A stretch of 49,161 nucleotides of DNA from Clostridiisalibacter paucivorans DSM 22131 (GCF_000620125.1 NZ_JHVL01000017.1:1-49161), one strand, 5' to 3'. Shown: positions 1-8,750, numbered from the stretch's first letter. Numbers and translations: made by a program. The notes: generated by a model from the sequence alone, not told the origin.

Positions 1-150
1 GAAGTAAATAGAAAGCCTAAAAAGAGTAAAATATATAAGCATAAAACAGCCTCTATTCCATTTAGGAAATGCGCTGTAACCAATGGAAGAAGGGCAATAC
101 AGAAAATGCTAGGTGATAGATGTGCAAGTAACCTAAAGCTAAGCTTTTAA
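1..150 (+). CDS. Unidentified C-terminal ORF fragment
   Basis: Frame 1 is open from the first base of the window to a TAA at 148-150 and encodes about 49 basic residues (many Lys and Arg) ending in NLKLSF. The other two forward frames are closed almost at once. I do not recognise the sequence. It could be the tail of a gene that begins outside the window, or chance openness in a short AT-rich stretch; a mobile-element remnant at a contig edge is also possible. Confidence 0.3.
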   Translation, partial: EVNRKPKKSKIYKHKTASIPFRKCAVTNGRRAIQKMLGDRCASNLKLSF

Positions 151-342
151 AGATATCGTTTCTAATAATATTAAATACAGGATATCTATGCCCTAACGGT
201 CAGTAATGAGGATATAAAATTGAAATATAACAATGTCTAAAATAATTTCGCCCTAACGGGTGTTAAATACATAAATTTAAAACCTAAAAATCAATAGTTA
301 TTGGATGATTAAATCTAAAGAAAAATAATTGCCAACTATTAC

Positions 343-371
343 TTGACAGTAACCTTATTTTTCCTTATATT
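343..371 (+). promoter_or_regulatory. Sigma-A promoter of oppA-1 (distal)
   Basis: TTGACA at 343-348, a 17-bp spacer and TATATT at 366-371 make a near-consensus vegetative promoter. Transcription would start near 378 and leave an untranslated leader of about 200 nt before the ATG at 575. Confidence 0.65.
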
Positions 372-398
372 GAAATATTACAGATTATTTGCTATACT
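370..398 (+). promoter_or_regulatory. Sigma-A promoter of oppA-1 (proximal)
   Basis: TTGAAA at 370-375, a 17-bp spacer and TATACT at 393-398. It overlaps the -10 element of the distal promoter, so the two cannot be occupied at once. Either or both could drive the gene. Confidence 0.55.
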
Positions 399-574
399 TA
401 ACAGATATTAAAAAATATTTAAATAATAGTGTGAAGATTTAAAAATATTAAGAGGATTTATCAAATGATTGTAGAATTATATAAGTTATGGAGTGGGTCT
501 AATAAAATCAATTTATGAATATGATTTTATTAGATGCATTAAATAAAAAAGAAAACTTAGGAGGGGATTACAAG

Positions 575-2257
575 ATGTATAAAAAAAGCTTGATTTTGCT
601 TCTTGTGCTAGTATTAGTAGTCGGTGCATTTGCAGGCTGCTCGTCAGACTCTACAAATGAGCCAGCAGAAGAACAGCAAAATGGCGAAGACCAAGGTGAT
701 GTGTCAGAAGGTGGAGAGAAGGTTATAAGATGGAATCTGAACTCAGATCCTAAGACTATTGACCCACAGCTTAATAGTGCTGCTGATGGTGGTCACATAG
801 TTAACAATATTTTTGAGGGATTAATGAGAGAGGTAAATGGTAAACTTGAGCCTGCTATGGCAGAGACTTATGATGTATCTGATGATGGGCTTAAATACAC
901 TTTCCATTTGAGAGATGCAAAATGGTCTGATGGAAAACCTGTAACAGCTCAAGACTTTGAATATGCATGGAAGAGAGCATTAAACCCTGAAGTTGCTTCT
1001 GAATATGCATTCCAACTTTTCTATGTTAAAGGTGGTCAAGACTACTTTGAAAACAATGGAAAAATTGAAGATGTAGCAGTTAAGGCTGTTGATGAAAAGA
1101 CATTAGAGGTTGAATTGACAGGACCTACTCCATATTTCTTAGATTTAACAACATTCTATACTCTTATGCCTGTAAGGAAAGATATGGTAGAACAAGATCC
1201 AGAGGGATGGGCTAAGGATCCTGAATTGGCCGTTACTAATGGACCATTTAAATTAGAAGAGTATTCAACAGGAGATAAAATAGTACTTACTAAAAATGAG
1301 CATTATTGGCAAGCAGATAAGGTTAAAGTTGATAAGATTATAGCAAGTATGATAGTAGAGGCATCTACTGCTCTTACTGCATATCAAAATGATGAATTAG
1401 ATGCAATGGATGAATTTCCAGTACAAGAGATACCAAGATTAGTAGTAGAAGATCCAACATTTGAAATTAGACCTCTTGTAGGTACTTATTACTATATATT
1501 CAATGTAACTAAAGAGCCTACTGATGATTTAAGAGTAAGAAAGGCGTTGACTTATGCAATAGATAGAAAAGCTATAGTTGACACTGTTACTAAGGGTGGA
1601 GAGACACCAGCTACTGGTTATGTGCCACCAAGTTTAACAGATTCTCAAGGCAGAAATTTCAGAGAAGTTAATGGAGACTTTAATATAGAAGCTAAACCTA
1701 AATTGGAAGAAGCTAAAGCATTATTAGCTGAAGCAGGATATCCAGAAGGCGAAGGATTCCCTAAAATAACTTTAATTTATAATACAAACGAAAAACATAA
1801 GGCAGTAGCAGAGGCTATTCAAGAGATGTGGAGAAAGAACCTTGGTATAGAAGTAGAACTTACTAACCAAGAGTGGGCAGTATTCCAAGATACAAGACAT
1901 GAAGGTAACTTTGAAATAGCCAGAGCAGGTTGGTTAGGGGACTATGCTGACCCAATGACATTCCTAGATATGTGGACATCATATTCAGGAAACAACGATG
2001 CTCAGTGGAGAACTACAGACACATTTGATTGCCCTGCTAATGATAGGTTTACAGAAGTAATAGAGCAATCTAAGGTTGTTAGTGGAGAAGAAAGAGATAA
2101 CTTATTATATGAAGCAGAGAAGTTGATGATGGATGACTTGATAGTAATGCCTATTTACTATTACACAGATCCAACAGCTGTTAAAGAACGTGTACAAGGA
2201 TGGGAAAAGACAAAACTAGGTCACTGGTGGTTTGGTTTTGCTGATATAGTAGAATAA
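575..2257 (+). CDS. oppA: Oligopeptide ABC transporter substrate-binding lipoprotein
   Basis: Extracellular solute-binding protein of family 5 (OppA/DppA type), 560 residues from the ATG at 575. That start has a strong site, GGAGGGG, about 8 bases upstream; a longer frame from 515 has none. The N-terminus is a lipoprotein signal, MYKKSLILLLVLVLVV, followed by the lipobox AFAGC, then an acidic linker and the family motif DPKTIDPQ near residue 70. It should capture short peptides outside the membrane and hand them to an OppBCDF-type importer. None of those importer genes lies nearby, so it must share a permease encoded elsewhere, or act as a sensor (inference). A close paralog follows directly. 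The gene has its own promoters and terminator, so it can be made alone. Confidence 0.93.
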   Translation: MYKKSLILLLVLVLVVGAFAGCSSDSTNEPAEEQQNGEDQGDVSEGGEKVIRWNLNSDPKTIDPQLNSAADGGHIVNNIFEGLMREVNGKLEPAMAETYDVSDDGLKYTFHLRDAKWSDGKPVTAQDFEYAWKRALNPEVASEYAFQLFYVKGGQDYFENNGKIEDVAVKAVDEKTLEVELTGPTPYFLDLTTFYTLMPVRKDMVEQDPEGWAKDPELAVTNGPFKLEEYSTGDKIVLTKNEHYWQADKVKVDKIIASMIVEASTALTAYQNDELDAMDEFPVQEIPRLVVEDPTFEIRPLVGTYYYIFNVTKEPTDDLRVRKALTYAIDRKAIVDTVTKGGETPATGYVPPSLTDSQGRNFREVNGDFNIEAKPKLEEAKALLAEAGYPEGEGFPKITLIYNTNEKHKAVAEAIQEMWRKNLGIEVELTNQEWAVFQDTRHEGNFEIARAGWLGDYADPMTFLDMWTSYSGNNDAQWRTTDTFDCPANDRFTEVIEQSKVVSGEERDNLLYEAEKLMMDDLIVMPIYYYTDPTAVKERVQGWEKTKLGHWWFGFADIVE

Positions 2258-2262
2258 TAAAT

Positions 2263-2296
2263 AAAAAAAGTAGCAGCTTGTCTGCTACTTTTTTTA
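2263..2296 (+). terminator. Intrinsic terminator after oppA-1
   Basis: The inverted repeat AAAAAGTAGCAG / CTGCTACTTTTT encloses a short loop and continues into a T run. It lies directly after the stop codon at 2255-2257. Confidence 0.85.
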
Positions 2297-2558
2297 TTTA
2301 TTATTCTACTATTAACTTTTGTTATAAAGATATTTTGTCAATGATTTGAGTTATAACTTGACTGATATTTTTTAAAATGTTGCAATTATATACGTATATA
2401 AAACTGTTTTTAGGGCAAACAACATATTTATTGCAAGTAGAAATTATTTTTAATTATATTTTTGAAAATTCAGAAGGAGTTTAATTAAATATGTAGAATA
2501 ATATAGTCTATGGAGTAGAAAAGAAAAGTATAATTAATAATAGAAGAGGGGGAATAAA
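2297..2558. other. Intergenic region between the two oppA genes
   Basis: This stretch holds no ORF. A possible promoter is TTGCAA at 2431-2436, 17 bp, then TTATAT at 2454-2459. The segment near 2491-2518 resembles the leader of the first oppA. I see no known riboswitch. Confidence 0.4.
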
Positions 2559-4253
2559 ATGTATAAAAAGAGTTTGATTTTATTGTTGGTGCTTGTATTG
2601 GTGGCGGGTGCATTTGCAGGGTGTAGCTCTGAATCTACGACTACTGATGAAACTGCTGAAAACCAAGAAGAGGGTACTAATAGTGCACAAGATACAGAAG
2701 GTAAAGATGAAAATATAATTAGAGTTAATATTAATTCCGATCCGAAAACTATAGATCCTCAATTAAATTCTGCTATTGATGGTGGGAATATAATTATGCA
2801 TATGTATGAAGGATTGATGAGAGAAATAGATGGTAAGATGGAACCTGCTATAGCAGAGACTTATGATGTATCTGATGATGGACTTAAATATACTTTTAAT
2901 TTAAGAGACGCCAAGTGGTCAGATGGAGAACCAGTTACAGCCCATGACTTTGAATTTGCATGGAAGAGGGCATTAGATCCCAATACTGGTTCTGAATATG
3001 CAACACAATTATTTTATATTAAAGGTGGCCAAGAGTTTTATGAAGGTAAAGGCTCTAGAGAAGATGTAGCTGTAAAGGCCGTAGATGAAAAGACATTAGA
3101 AGTTGAACTTACAGGACCTACTCCATACTTTTTAGATTTAACTGCATTTTTTACCTATATGCCTGTTAGAGAGGATATAATAGCAAAGGATTCCGATGGA
3201 TGGTCAAGGAATCCCGATGTAGTAGTAGCAAATGGGCCATTTAAGTTAGAAGAATATGTTACTGGAGACAAGTTTGTGCTAACTAAAAACGAAAACTATT
3301 GGAATGTAGAAAACATTAAAATTGATAAGCTAGTTGCCAGTATGATAGTGGAGTCATCTACCATACTTACTGCTTATGAAAATGGAGAGTTGGATGCTAT
3401 AGATAATGTGCCAAAACAGGAAATACCGAAACTGTTAGTGGAAGATCCTACATTTGAAATTAGACCAATATTAGCAACATATTTCTATATATTTAATGTT
3501 ACTGAGCCACCAGTAGATGATATCAATGTAAGAAAGGCATTGACCTATGCAATAGATAGAAAGGCCATAGTTGAGACCGTAACTAAAGGTGGAGAAATGC
3601 CAGCCGCTGGGCTAGTACCTCCAGGACTTACTGATTCAAAGGGAAATAATTTTAGAGATGTCAATGGGAATTTTGGAATAGATCCACAAAAGGCTCAAAT
3701 AGAAAAGGCTAAAGAGTATTTGGCAAAGGCGGGATACCCAGATGGTAAAGGATTCCCTAAGACTACAATGTTATATAATACTAGTGAAAGTCATAAGGCA
3801 GTAGCAGAGGCTATACAAGAGATGTGGAGAAAGAATCTTGGTATAGATATAGAGCTTGCTAATCAAGAGTGGGCAGTATTCCAAGATACAAGGGCTCAAG
3901 GAAACTTTGTAATAGCTAGAAGGGGATGGTTTGCAGATTATGCTGATCCTATGACATTCTTAGATCTATGGACATCATATTCTGGAAACAATGATGCTCA
4001 GTGGAAGACCACAGATGAACATAAATTCCCTAATAATGAGAAATATACAGAATTAGTAGAAAAGTCTAAAGTTGCCACAGGAGAAGAAAGGGATGAATTA
4101 TTATATGAGGCAGAAAAACTGATAATGGAAGATATGGTTGTTATGCCTGTGTATTATTATACAGACCCAACAGCAGTTAAGGACCATATTAAGGATTGGT
4201 ATAAGACTAAATTGGGATATTGGTATTTTGGAAATGCTGAAATAGTAAAGTAA
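2559..4253 (+). CDS. oppA: Oligopeptide ABC transporter substrate-binding lipoprotein (paralog)
   Basis: A second family-5 solute-binding lipoprotein, 564 residues, very close to the upstream copy along its whole length. It shares the same signal peptide and AFAGC lipobox, DPKTIDPQLNS near residue 60, and blocks such as EAIQEMWRKNLGI and WTSYSGNNDAQW. The ATG at 2559 follows the site AGAGGGGG. The region after the lipobox differs and is rich in Thr and Glu. The pair looks like a tandem duplication. Differences in the ligand-binding lobes could give the two copies different peptide preferences, which the sequence alone cannot show. No transporter membrane or ATPase genes follow. Confidence 0.93.
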   Translation: MYKKSLILLLVLVLVAGAFAGCSSESTTTDETAENQEEGTNSAQDTEGKDENIIRVNINSDPKTIDPQLNSAIDGGNIIMHMYEGLMREIDGKMEPAIAETYDVSDDGLKYTFNLRDAKWSDGEPVTAHDFEFAWKRALDPNTGSEYATQLFYIKGGQEFYEGKGSREDVAVKAVDEKTLEVELTGPTPYFLDLTAFFTYMPVREDIIAKDSDGWSRNPDVVVANGPFKLEEYVTGDKFVLTKNENYWNVENIKIDKLVASMIVESSTILTAYENGELDAIDNVPKQEIPKLLVEDPTFEIRPILATYFYIFNVTEPPVDDINVRKALTYAIDRKAIVETVTKGGEMPAAGLVPPGLTDSKGNNFRDVNGNFGIDPQKAQIEKAKEYLAKAGYPDGKGFPKTTMLYNTSESHKAVAEAIQEMWRKNLGIDIELANQEWAVFQDTRAQGNFVIARRGWFADYADPMTFLDLWTSYSGNNDAQWKTTDEHKFPNNEKYTELVEKSKVATGEERDELLYEAEKLIMEDMVVMPVYYYTDPTAVKDHIKDWYKTKLGYWYFGNAEIVK

Positions 4254-4290
4254 TGTACAATTAGAGGTATATAAAAATAATAAAATTATA

Positions 4291-4328
4291 AAGACAAGTC
4301 GGGTATGTTTCCAGGCTTGTCTTTTATT
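4291..4328 (+). terminator. Probable terminator after oppA-2
   Basis: AAGACAAG and CTTGTCTT form an 8-bp inverted repeat around a loop of about 19 nt, followed by TTTATTTT. The loop is large and the stem short, so it is weaker than the one after oppA-1. Confidence 0.6.
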
Positions 4329-4418
4329 TTGAAAAAAATTTAATATACATAAAAAATTAAGAAGGAAAAGCACTGAAATTAGTAGAATATTTAACTAATA
4401 ATAATTAAGGTGTGGTGA

Positions 4419-5084
4419 TTGGAAATGGATGTAAAAGAAATAGAAAACTTTATAAAAAAGATACAATCAGTAATGACATGCAAGGCTATTAGTAATGAAA
4501 GCGATGAAATAATTGAAATGCATATATTGGCAGATATAAATAGAAGCGCCAAACAGCTGTCACGAGATGTACAGACAGGACTTGTTTCGAAATTTGGTAT
4601 AAAGATTGACCATAGAAAAATCAGTATAGCTCAAATAGATCAGAAGACCATAAGAGATATGCATTTTAGGCTGAGAGTACATTCCATATCATTAACCACT
4701 ACTGCTACTAAGGCTGTGGCTAGGGTAATATTGGCAAGAGGCGAAGATATTTTTGAAGGCCAGGCTGTAGGACCCAATACAGAGTTTAATGTAAAAAAAC
4801 TTTTTGCTACTGCTACATTGAGGGCAGTGGAAAGATTTCTTAATATAGAGGAAAAATTTATATTGGAGGATATAAAGACTGTAGCTTTAGCAGGAAAAGA
4901 TGTAATAGTAACGGCTATAGCATTTTTGTCTCCTATGGATGAGGAGGCTTTCTGTGGATGTGCATTTGTAGGTAAAGATTTTAGAGAGTCCATAGTAAAA
5001 TCAACCCTTGACGGTATAAATAGAAGAATTATAAAATTATATAATCTAAGAGAGGAAGACAGTTTTATTGGGCAATTATCTTAA
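4419..5084 (+). CDS. Conserved protein of unknown function with an internal duplication
   Basis: A 221-residue soluble protein with no signal peptide or membrane segment. The start is uncertain: a TTG at 4419 lies 5 bases after AAGGTG, and an ATG at 4425 is the alternative. Residues about 95-145 (ATKAVARVILARGEDIFEGQ, then a block containing ATLRAVERFL) and about 150-215 (KDVIVTAIAFLSPMDEEAF, then a block containing KSTLDGINRRI) look like two copies of one beta-strand plus helix unit. In each, strands are followed by a G-x-A or C-A-F turn and a helix that ends in a basic patch. I do not recognise a named family. No neighbour gives a clear role; it stands alone between oppA-2 and the inverted-repeat segment. 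Confidence 0.85.
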   Translation: MEMDVKEIENFIKKIQSVMTCKAISNESDEIIEMHILADINRSAKQLSRDVQTGLVSKFGIKIDHRKISIAQIDQKTIRDMHFRLRVHSISLTTTATKAVARVILARGEDIFEGQAVGPNTEFNVKKLFATATLRAVERFLNIEEKFILEDIKTVALAGKDVIVTAIAFLSPMDEEAFCGCAFVGKDFRESIVKSTLDGINRRIIKLYNLREEDSFIGQLS

Positions 5085-5137
5085 ATAGATTATAAATAAG
5101 TTAAAAAGGCCAGCTAATATATAAATTTTAGCGTAGC

Positions 5138-5193
5138 GAATATAGCCTGCTGCTATAGCGTACCAGCAGAGAATAGAAAAGGGGGCTATATTC
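5138..5193 (+). promoter_or_regulatory. Structured leader of the 25-codon ORF
   Basis: GAATATAGCC at 5138-5147 pairs perfectly with GGCTATATTC at 5184-5193, which ends one base before the ATG at 5195. Inside is a smaller hairpin, CTGCTG / CAGCAG. The purine run AAAAGGGGG that would bind the ribosome sits partly in the loop and partly in the stem, so folding could limit translation (inference). Confidence 0.6.
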
Positions 5194-5194
5194 A

Positions 5195-5272
5195 ATGAGA
5201 AGAGTTATGATGACTTTATTAAGCTTATTAGCTTTATTGTTAGCAAGTGGAGCTCATTATTCATGGTATTAA
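5195..5272 (+). CDS. 25-residue hydrophobic peptide
   Basis: ATG at 5195 opens a 25-codon frame ending in TAA at 5270-5272. The product starts MRRVMM, continues with one hydrophobic segment rich in Leu and Ala, and ends in an aromatic tail, HYSWY. The site AAAAGGGGG lies about 9 bases upstream. Length and composition fit a single membrane-spanning peptide or a short secreted peptide. It has no Cys, so it does not match AgrD-type cyclic autoinducers. A type I toxin, a membrane regulator of the neighbouring HD-GYP gene, or a cargo ORF of a tiny repeat element are all possible. I cannot choose between them. Confidence 0.5.
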   Translation: MRRVMMTLLSLLALLLASGAHYSWY

Positions 5273-5316
5273 TTTAATTATAGCTGGCCTTTTATATATA
5301 CTTAAAGGAGGGAACT

Positions 5317-6600
5317 ATGGAAAAATTACCTCAAAAAGCAATCATATATATAATTTTAATATTTTTTTTAGCATCTGCATTATTAATATATTTATTTCAT
5401 AATTATGACATAAATGACTATAAAGTATTGGTGCATTTTACAATACTTGCTATAATAGCAGAAAGTTTTTTTATAACTATATCTAGTACTATGGCAGTTT
5501 CGGTGGGATTTGCCATAGGATTGGCATCAATAATAGTTGCAGGACCATTGACATCTGCATTGGTTTCTGGAATGGGATTTATGCTTAGAATTCCTAAGAT
5601 ACCTGAAAGGGGTTATGTACATTTATTTAATACCCCTATTTATAAAACACTATTTAATGTATCCCAAAGTATAATAATAACGGGATTATCAGGACTTGCA
5701 TATATTAAGTTTGGAGGAGTTGTGGGGAAAGAGAGTTTCAAATTTTCCATAGTTGCCGTACTGATGGCTCTATTGGTAGATGCTGCATTGAATACTATAA
5801 TTATGACTAGACTCATGTCATTTCTTATGGGAAAGAGCTTTATAAAGATGTGGTTGGAAAGTATAAGGGGAACATTGGCTAGTTCCCTAGCAGTGGGTAT
5901 ATTGGGAATAATAATAGCATTGGCCTATATAAGCTATGGAATAATTGCGGTAGTATTGTTTTTTGGGCCTTTACTTTTGGCTCGATACTCTTTCAGATTA
6001 TATATAGATATGAAAAATATATATATGGATACTATACATGTACTAGCTAATACAATGGAGGCAAAGGATAAATATACCAGTGGACATTCTTCTAGGGTAG
6101 GAGAATATGCAGTAATGCTTGCTAAAAAATTAGAATTGCCAGATAAAAAGATAGAAGACATAAGAATAGCAGCTATTTTGCATGATATAGGTAAGATAGG
6201 CATAGATGATAATATATTAAAAAAGCCAGGCAAACTAACTAATTATGAATATGAGATTATACAAAAGCATCCATTGATAGGTGCAGAAATACTTAGCGAT
6301 GTGAAATTTTTAAAGCAAATAACAGATATTATAAAATCCCATCACGAAAGATATGATGGTAAAGGATATCCGTCTAAAATAAAGGGCAAGGAAATACCTT
6401 TGGAGGCCTGTATATTGTCCATAGCAGATGTATATGATGCAATGACTTCTGATAGGCCCTATAGGAAGGCACTATCTAAGAGGATAGCATTACAGGAAAT
6501 AGAGAGAAATGCAGGTACCCAATTTGATCCTGAATTAGCCCATCTATTTGTGGATATGATGAAAAATGAAGATACAGAGGGAGATGTACTGATATGTTGA
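5317..6600 (+). CDS. Membrane-bound HD-GYP cyclic-di-GMP phosphodiesterase
   Basis: 427 residues starting after the site AAAGGAGGG. Residues 1-225 hold about seven hydrophobic segments resembling a MASE-type sensor region. Residues about 235-415 are an HD-GYP domain: HSSRVGEYA, ILHDIGKIGI (the HD pair), HP, HHERYDGKGYP (the GYP motif) and ADVYDAMTSDRPYR. All expected metal ligands are visible, so it should hydrolyse cyclic-di-GMP at the inner face of the membrane in response to a signal at the membrane region (family knowledge). The next gene overlaps it by 7 bases, so the two are translationally coupled. A PilZ-containing synthase at 37870-39690 is a possible downstream target of the c-di-GMP pool. 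Confidence 0.92.
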   Translation: MEKLPQKAIIYIILIFFLASALLIYLFHNYDINDYKVLVHFTILAIIAESFFITISSTMAVSVGFAIGLASIIVAGPLTSALVSGMGFMLRIPKIPERGYVHLFNTPIYKTLFNVSQSIIITGLSGLAYIKFGGVVGKESFKFSIVAVLMALLVDAALNTIIMTRLMSFLMGKSFIKMWLESIRGTLASSLAVGILGIIIALAYISYGIIAVVLFFGPLLLARYSFRLYIDMKNIYMDTIHVLANTMEAKDKYTSGHSSRVGEYAVMLAKKLELPDKKIEDIRIAAILHDIGKIGIDDNILKKPGKLTNYEYEIIQKHPLIGAEILSDVKFLKQITDIIKSHHERYDGKGYPSKIKGKEIPLEACILSIADVYDAMTSDRPYRKALSKRIALQEIERNAGTQFDPELAHLFVDMMKNEDTEGDVLIC

Positions 6601-7154
6601 TGGAATCTATGGTAACATCTATAGCTGTAGGCAAGGTAAGGGGAGGGAAGATTAAACGTATAGGAGAGCAATATATAAAGGGATGGTATTTATTTATAAT
6701 AGGATTTGGTATGGAGTTTTTGTCTGTATATATTAGATTAAAAGATATATCGGGGATATCCTCGATATTAGATAGATATTTTGTATATATACATATATTG
6801 TCATATATATTAATATTTATAGGTATATATTTAAACGTTGAGAAGCTGTCAATGAAAATAATATTTGTAGGTGCATTGTTCAATTTTATAGTTATAGTTG
6901 TAAATGGAGGACAAATGCCTGTATCTGAAGAAGGTCTATTGAAATTAGGGCTTATGGACAATCTAGCGATGCTAAAAAATAATATGGTTTTAACTCATGC
7001 ATTGATAAATAAGTCAACAAAATTGGCCTTTTTAGGAGATATAATACCGTTACTCAAACCTTATCCATTACCTAAAATGATTAGCATAGGAGATGTATTT
7101 TTGGGTATAGGAATATTTGCATATATACAAAATCTTATGATTAATAGGAAATAA
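6594..7154 (+). CDS. DUF5317-like integral membrane protein
   Basis: 186 residues with four or five hydrophobic segments. The ATG at 6594 overlaps the stop of the phosphodiesterase gene (ATGTTGA), which is why I accept this start despite no clear ribosome site. The motif NGGQMPVSEEGL in the middle and LGDIIPLLKPYPLPKMISIGD near the C-terminus (a loop before the last helix) resemble the DUF5317 family, whose function is unknown. Coupling with the HD-GYP gene suggests that the two are made together and may act together in the membrane. Confidence 0.8.
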   Translation: MLMESMVTSIAVGKVRGGKIKRIGEQYIKGWYLFIIGFGMEFLSVYIRLKDISGISSILDRYFVYIHILSYILIFIGIYLNVEKLSMKIIFVGALFNFIVIVVNGGQMPVSEEGLLKLGLMDNLAMLKNNMVLTHALINKSTKLAFLGDIIPLLKPYPLPKMISIGDVFLGIGIFAYIQNLMINRK

Positions 7155-7242
7155 AAGGGCATGGATTTTAGTTGATTTTATAGTATTTTAATGTTATATA
7201 TAATATTAGTGGCAAATACATTTTTAGAGGAGATAATAACAG

Positions 7243-8487
7243 ATGAGAAGAAGAAAGACAGGATTTTCCGTAGCACTATTCATAGTTATGTTGATCGCAG
7301 TATTGGGGATATATTTCTTTAATGAAATTTCCAATGGGCCTATAATAGAGCCTAATATTTTAAAGAAGGCAGAAAGTGATACACAAAAAGAAGAAACTAA
7401 AGAACCTGTTGAAGAGGTGACTAATATAGAGGCTACATTAGTTGCCACTGGAGATATAATGTTTCATTCTACTCAGATAAAGGGTGCTTATAATGAAGAA
7501 CAGGACAAGTATGTATTTGATAATGTATTTAAAAGTGTAAAAAAATATATAGAATCTGCAGATTTAGCATTGGGCAATTTTGAGACTGTAACTGCTGGAC
7601 CAGAGCATGGCTATAGGGGTTTTCCCACATTTAATAGCCCAGAGTCGACATTGGAAGCCCTTGGAAATACGGGGTTTGATATATTGACTACAGCAAATAA
7701 TCATTCATTAGATGGTGGAAAAGAGGGTATTATAGAAACTATCGACAATATAAATAAATATGGCATGGAAAATGTAGGTACTTATAAAGAAAAGACAGAT
7801 GATATATTGATAAAAGATATAAATGGGATAAAAATAGCTATATTATCTTACACATATGGTTGTAATGGATTAGAAGCAAGATTGACCAAAGACGAATTAG
7901 ATGCTATGGTAAATAGAATAGATGAAGATAGAATAATGAATGATATAAATAAAGCTAATGAACAAGATGTAGATTCAACAGTGGTATTTATTCATTGGGG
8001 AAATGAGTATCAGAGGACTCCATCTCAGTATCAAACTGATTTAGCTCAGAAGATGTTTGATTGGGGAGCAGATATAATATTGGGTAGTCACCCCCATGTT
8101 ATACAGAAATCTGAAAAAATAGATCATAATGGAGAAGATAAGTTTGTCATATATTCCATGGGTAATTTTGTATCTAACCAACGTAGGGAAACTTTAACTA
8201 ATAGCAGTAAAGTATATACAGAAGATGGAGTAATAGTTCAAATAACTTTGGATAAAGACTTAAAAGCAGGAAAAACTAAAATCAAAGAAGTTTCCTATGT
8301 GCCCACATGGGTTCACAGATATAGAGCTGAGGGTAAATACAAATATGAGATATTACCTGTAGAAGAATATATAAATTCAGAGGAAACTACATTGGCCAAG
8401 GAAGTAATAAATAAAATGGAAGGGTCATATAAAAATACTATATCTCTTATGGACACAGAAAAGAAAGAAGAAGATGACCAAGAATAA
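7243..8487 (+). CDS. CapA-family phosphoesterase-like protein
   Basis: 414 residues. One N-terminal membrane segment (residues about 6-25) is followed by a Glu-rich linker, then a CapA / PGA_cap domain of the metallophosphatase fold: ATGDIMFHS, ALGNFETVTAG, TANNHSLDGG, FIHWGNEY, GSHPHVIQ and YSMGNFVSNQ. The Asp, Asn and His ligands expected of this fold are present. Members are linked to poly-gamma-glutamate export or anchoring, but no capBC genes are here, so a more general extracytoplasmic role in cell-surface polymer chemistry is equally likely. The site AGAGGAG precedes the ATG. Confidence 0.9.
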   Translation: MRRRKTGFSVALFIVMLIAVLGIYFFNEISNGPIIEPNILKKAESDTQKEETKEPVEEVTNIEATLVATGDIMFHSTQIKGAYNEEQDKYVFDNVFKSVKKYIESADLALGNFETVTAGPEHGYRGFPTFNSPESTLEALGNTGFDILTTANNHSLDGGKEGIIETIDNINKYGMENVGTYKEKTDDILIKDINGIKIAILSYTYGCNGLEARLTKDELDAMVNRIDEDRIMNDINKANEQDVDSTVVFIHWGNEYQRTPSQYQTDLAQKMFDWGADIILGSHPHVIQKSEKIDHNGEDKFVIYSMGNFVSNQRRETLTNSSKVYTEDGVIVQITLDKDLKAGKTKIKEVSYVPTWVHRYRAEGKYKYEILPVEEYINSEETTLAKEVINKMEGSYKNTISLMDTEKKEEDDQE

Positions 8488-8750
8488 GGATACTTATTTT
8501 TGGTTTTTTTTCACAAAAAATAAAAATAGTTAAATTATATGTTTTAAATATTCAATAAAAATTATATAATTTTTATATAGGTGTTAATAAAATGGCTAGA
8601 AAGACAAATATTTTCATAAAGAGTAAGATATTAGAAGTTTAACGAAAAATATATTTCGGGATTTATTCCCGGGAAATAGTTTAAGGATATATATATAAAT
8701 AAAATATGTATTATGACAATAATACTTGATGACTAATGAGGTGTTATAAA

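Larger units (their letters stand above)
151..574. other. Intergenic region upstream of the first oppA
   Basis: No convincing gene lies here. The 9-mer CCCTAACGG occurs at 191-199 and again at 251-259, too short to interpret. Two good sigma-A promoters lie in the second half and are listed separately. A segment near 470-498 (around TATGGAGTGGG) resembles one near 2491-2518 upstream of the second oppA, so the duplication of the two genes seems to have included part of the leader. Confidence 0.6.
5104..5293. repeat. 13-bp perfect inverted repeat bounding a 190-bp segment
   Basis: AAAAGGCCAGCTA at 5104-5116 is the exact reverse complement of TAGCTGGCCTTTT at 5281-5293. The segment between holds a second inverted repeat (5138-5193) and a 25-codon ORF. 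The right arm ends in T residues, so it may act as a terminator in RNA, or the pair may be terminal repeats of a very small mobile element. I see no clear target-site duplication. Confidence 0.75.

Noticed and set aside
191-259. Two copies of CCCTAACGG near the window start considered as a CRISPR or integration repeat
   Set aside because: Only two 9-bp copies with no regular array; no cas genes or CRISPR array anywhere in the window.
6476-6961. Minus-strand frame of 161 codons opposite the HD-GYP / DUF5317 junction
   Set aside because: Composition rich in Asn, Ile and Pro from reversed AT-rich codons; the plus-strand genes are well supported.
8640-8695. CGGGA/TCCCG hairpin upstream of cdaA considered as a c-di-AMP riboswitch or terminator
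   Set aside because: Too short for ydaO-type RNA, none of its conserved blocks are seen, and no T run follows.
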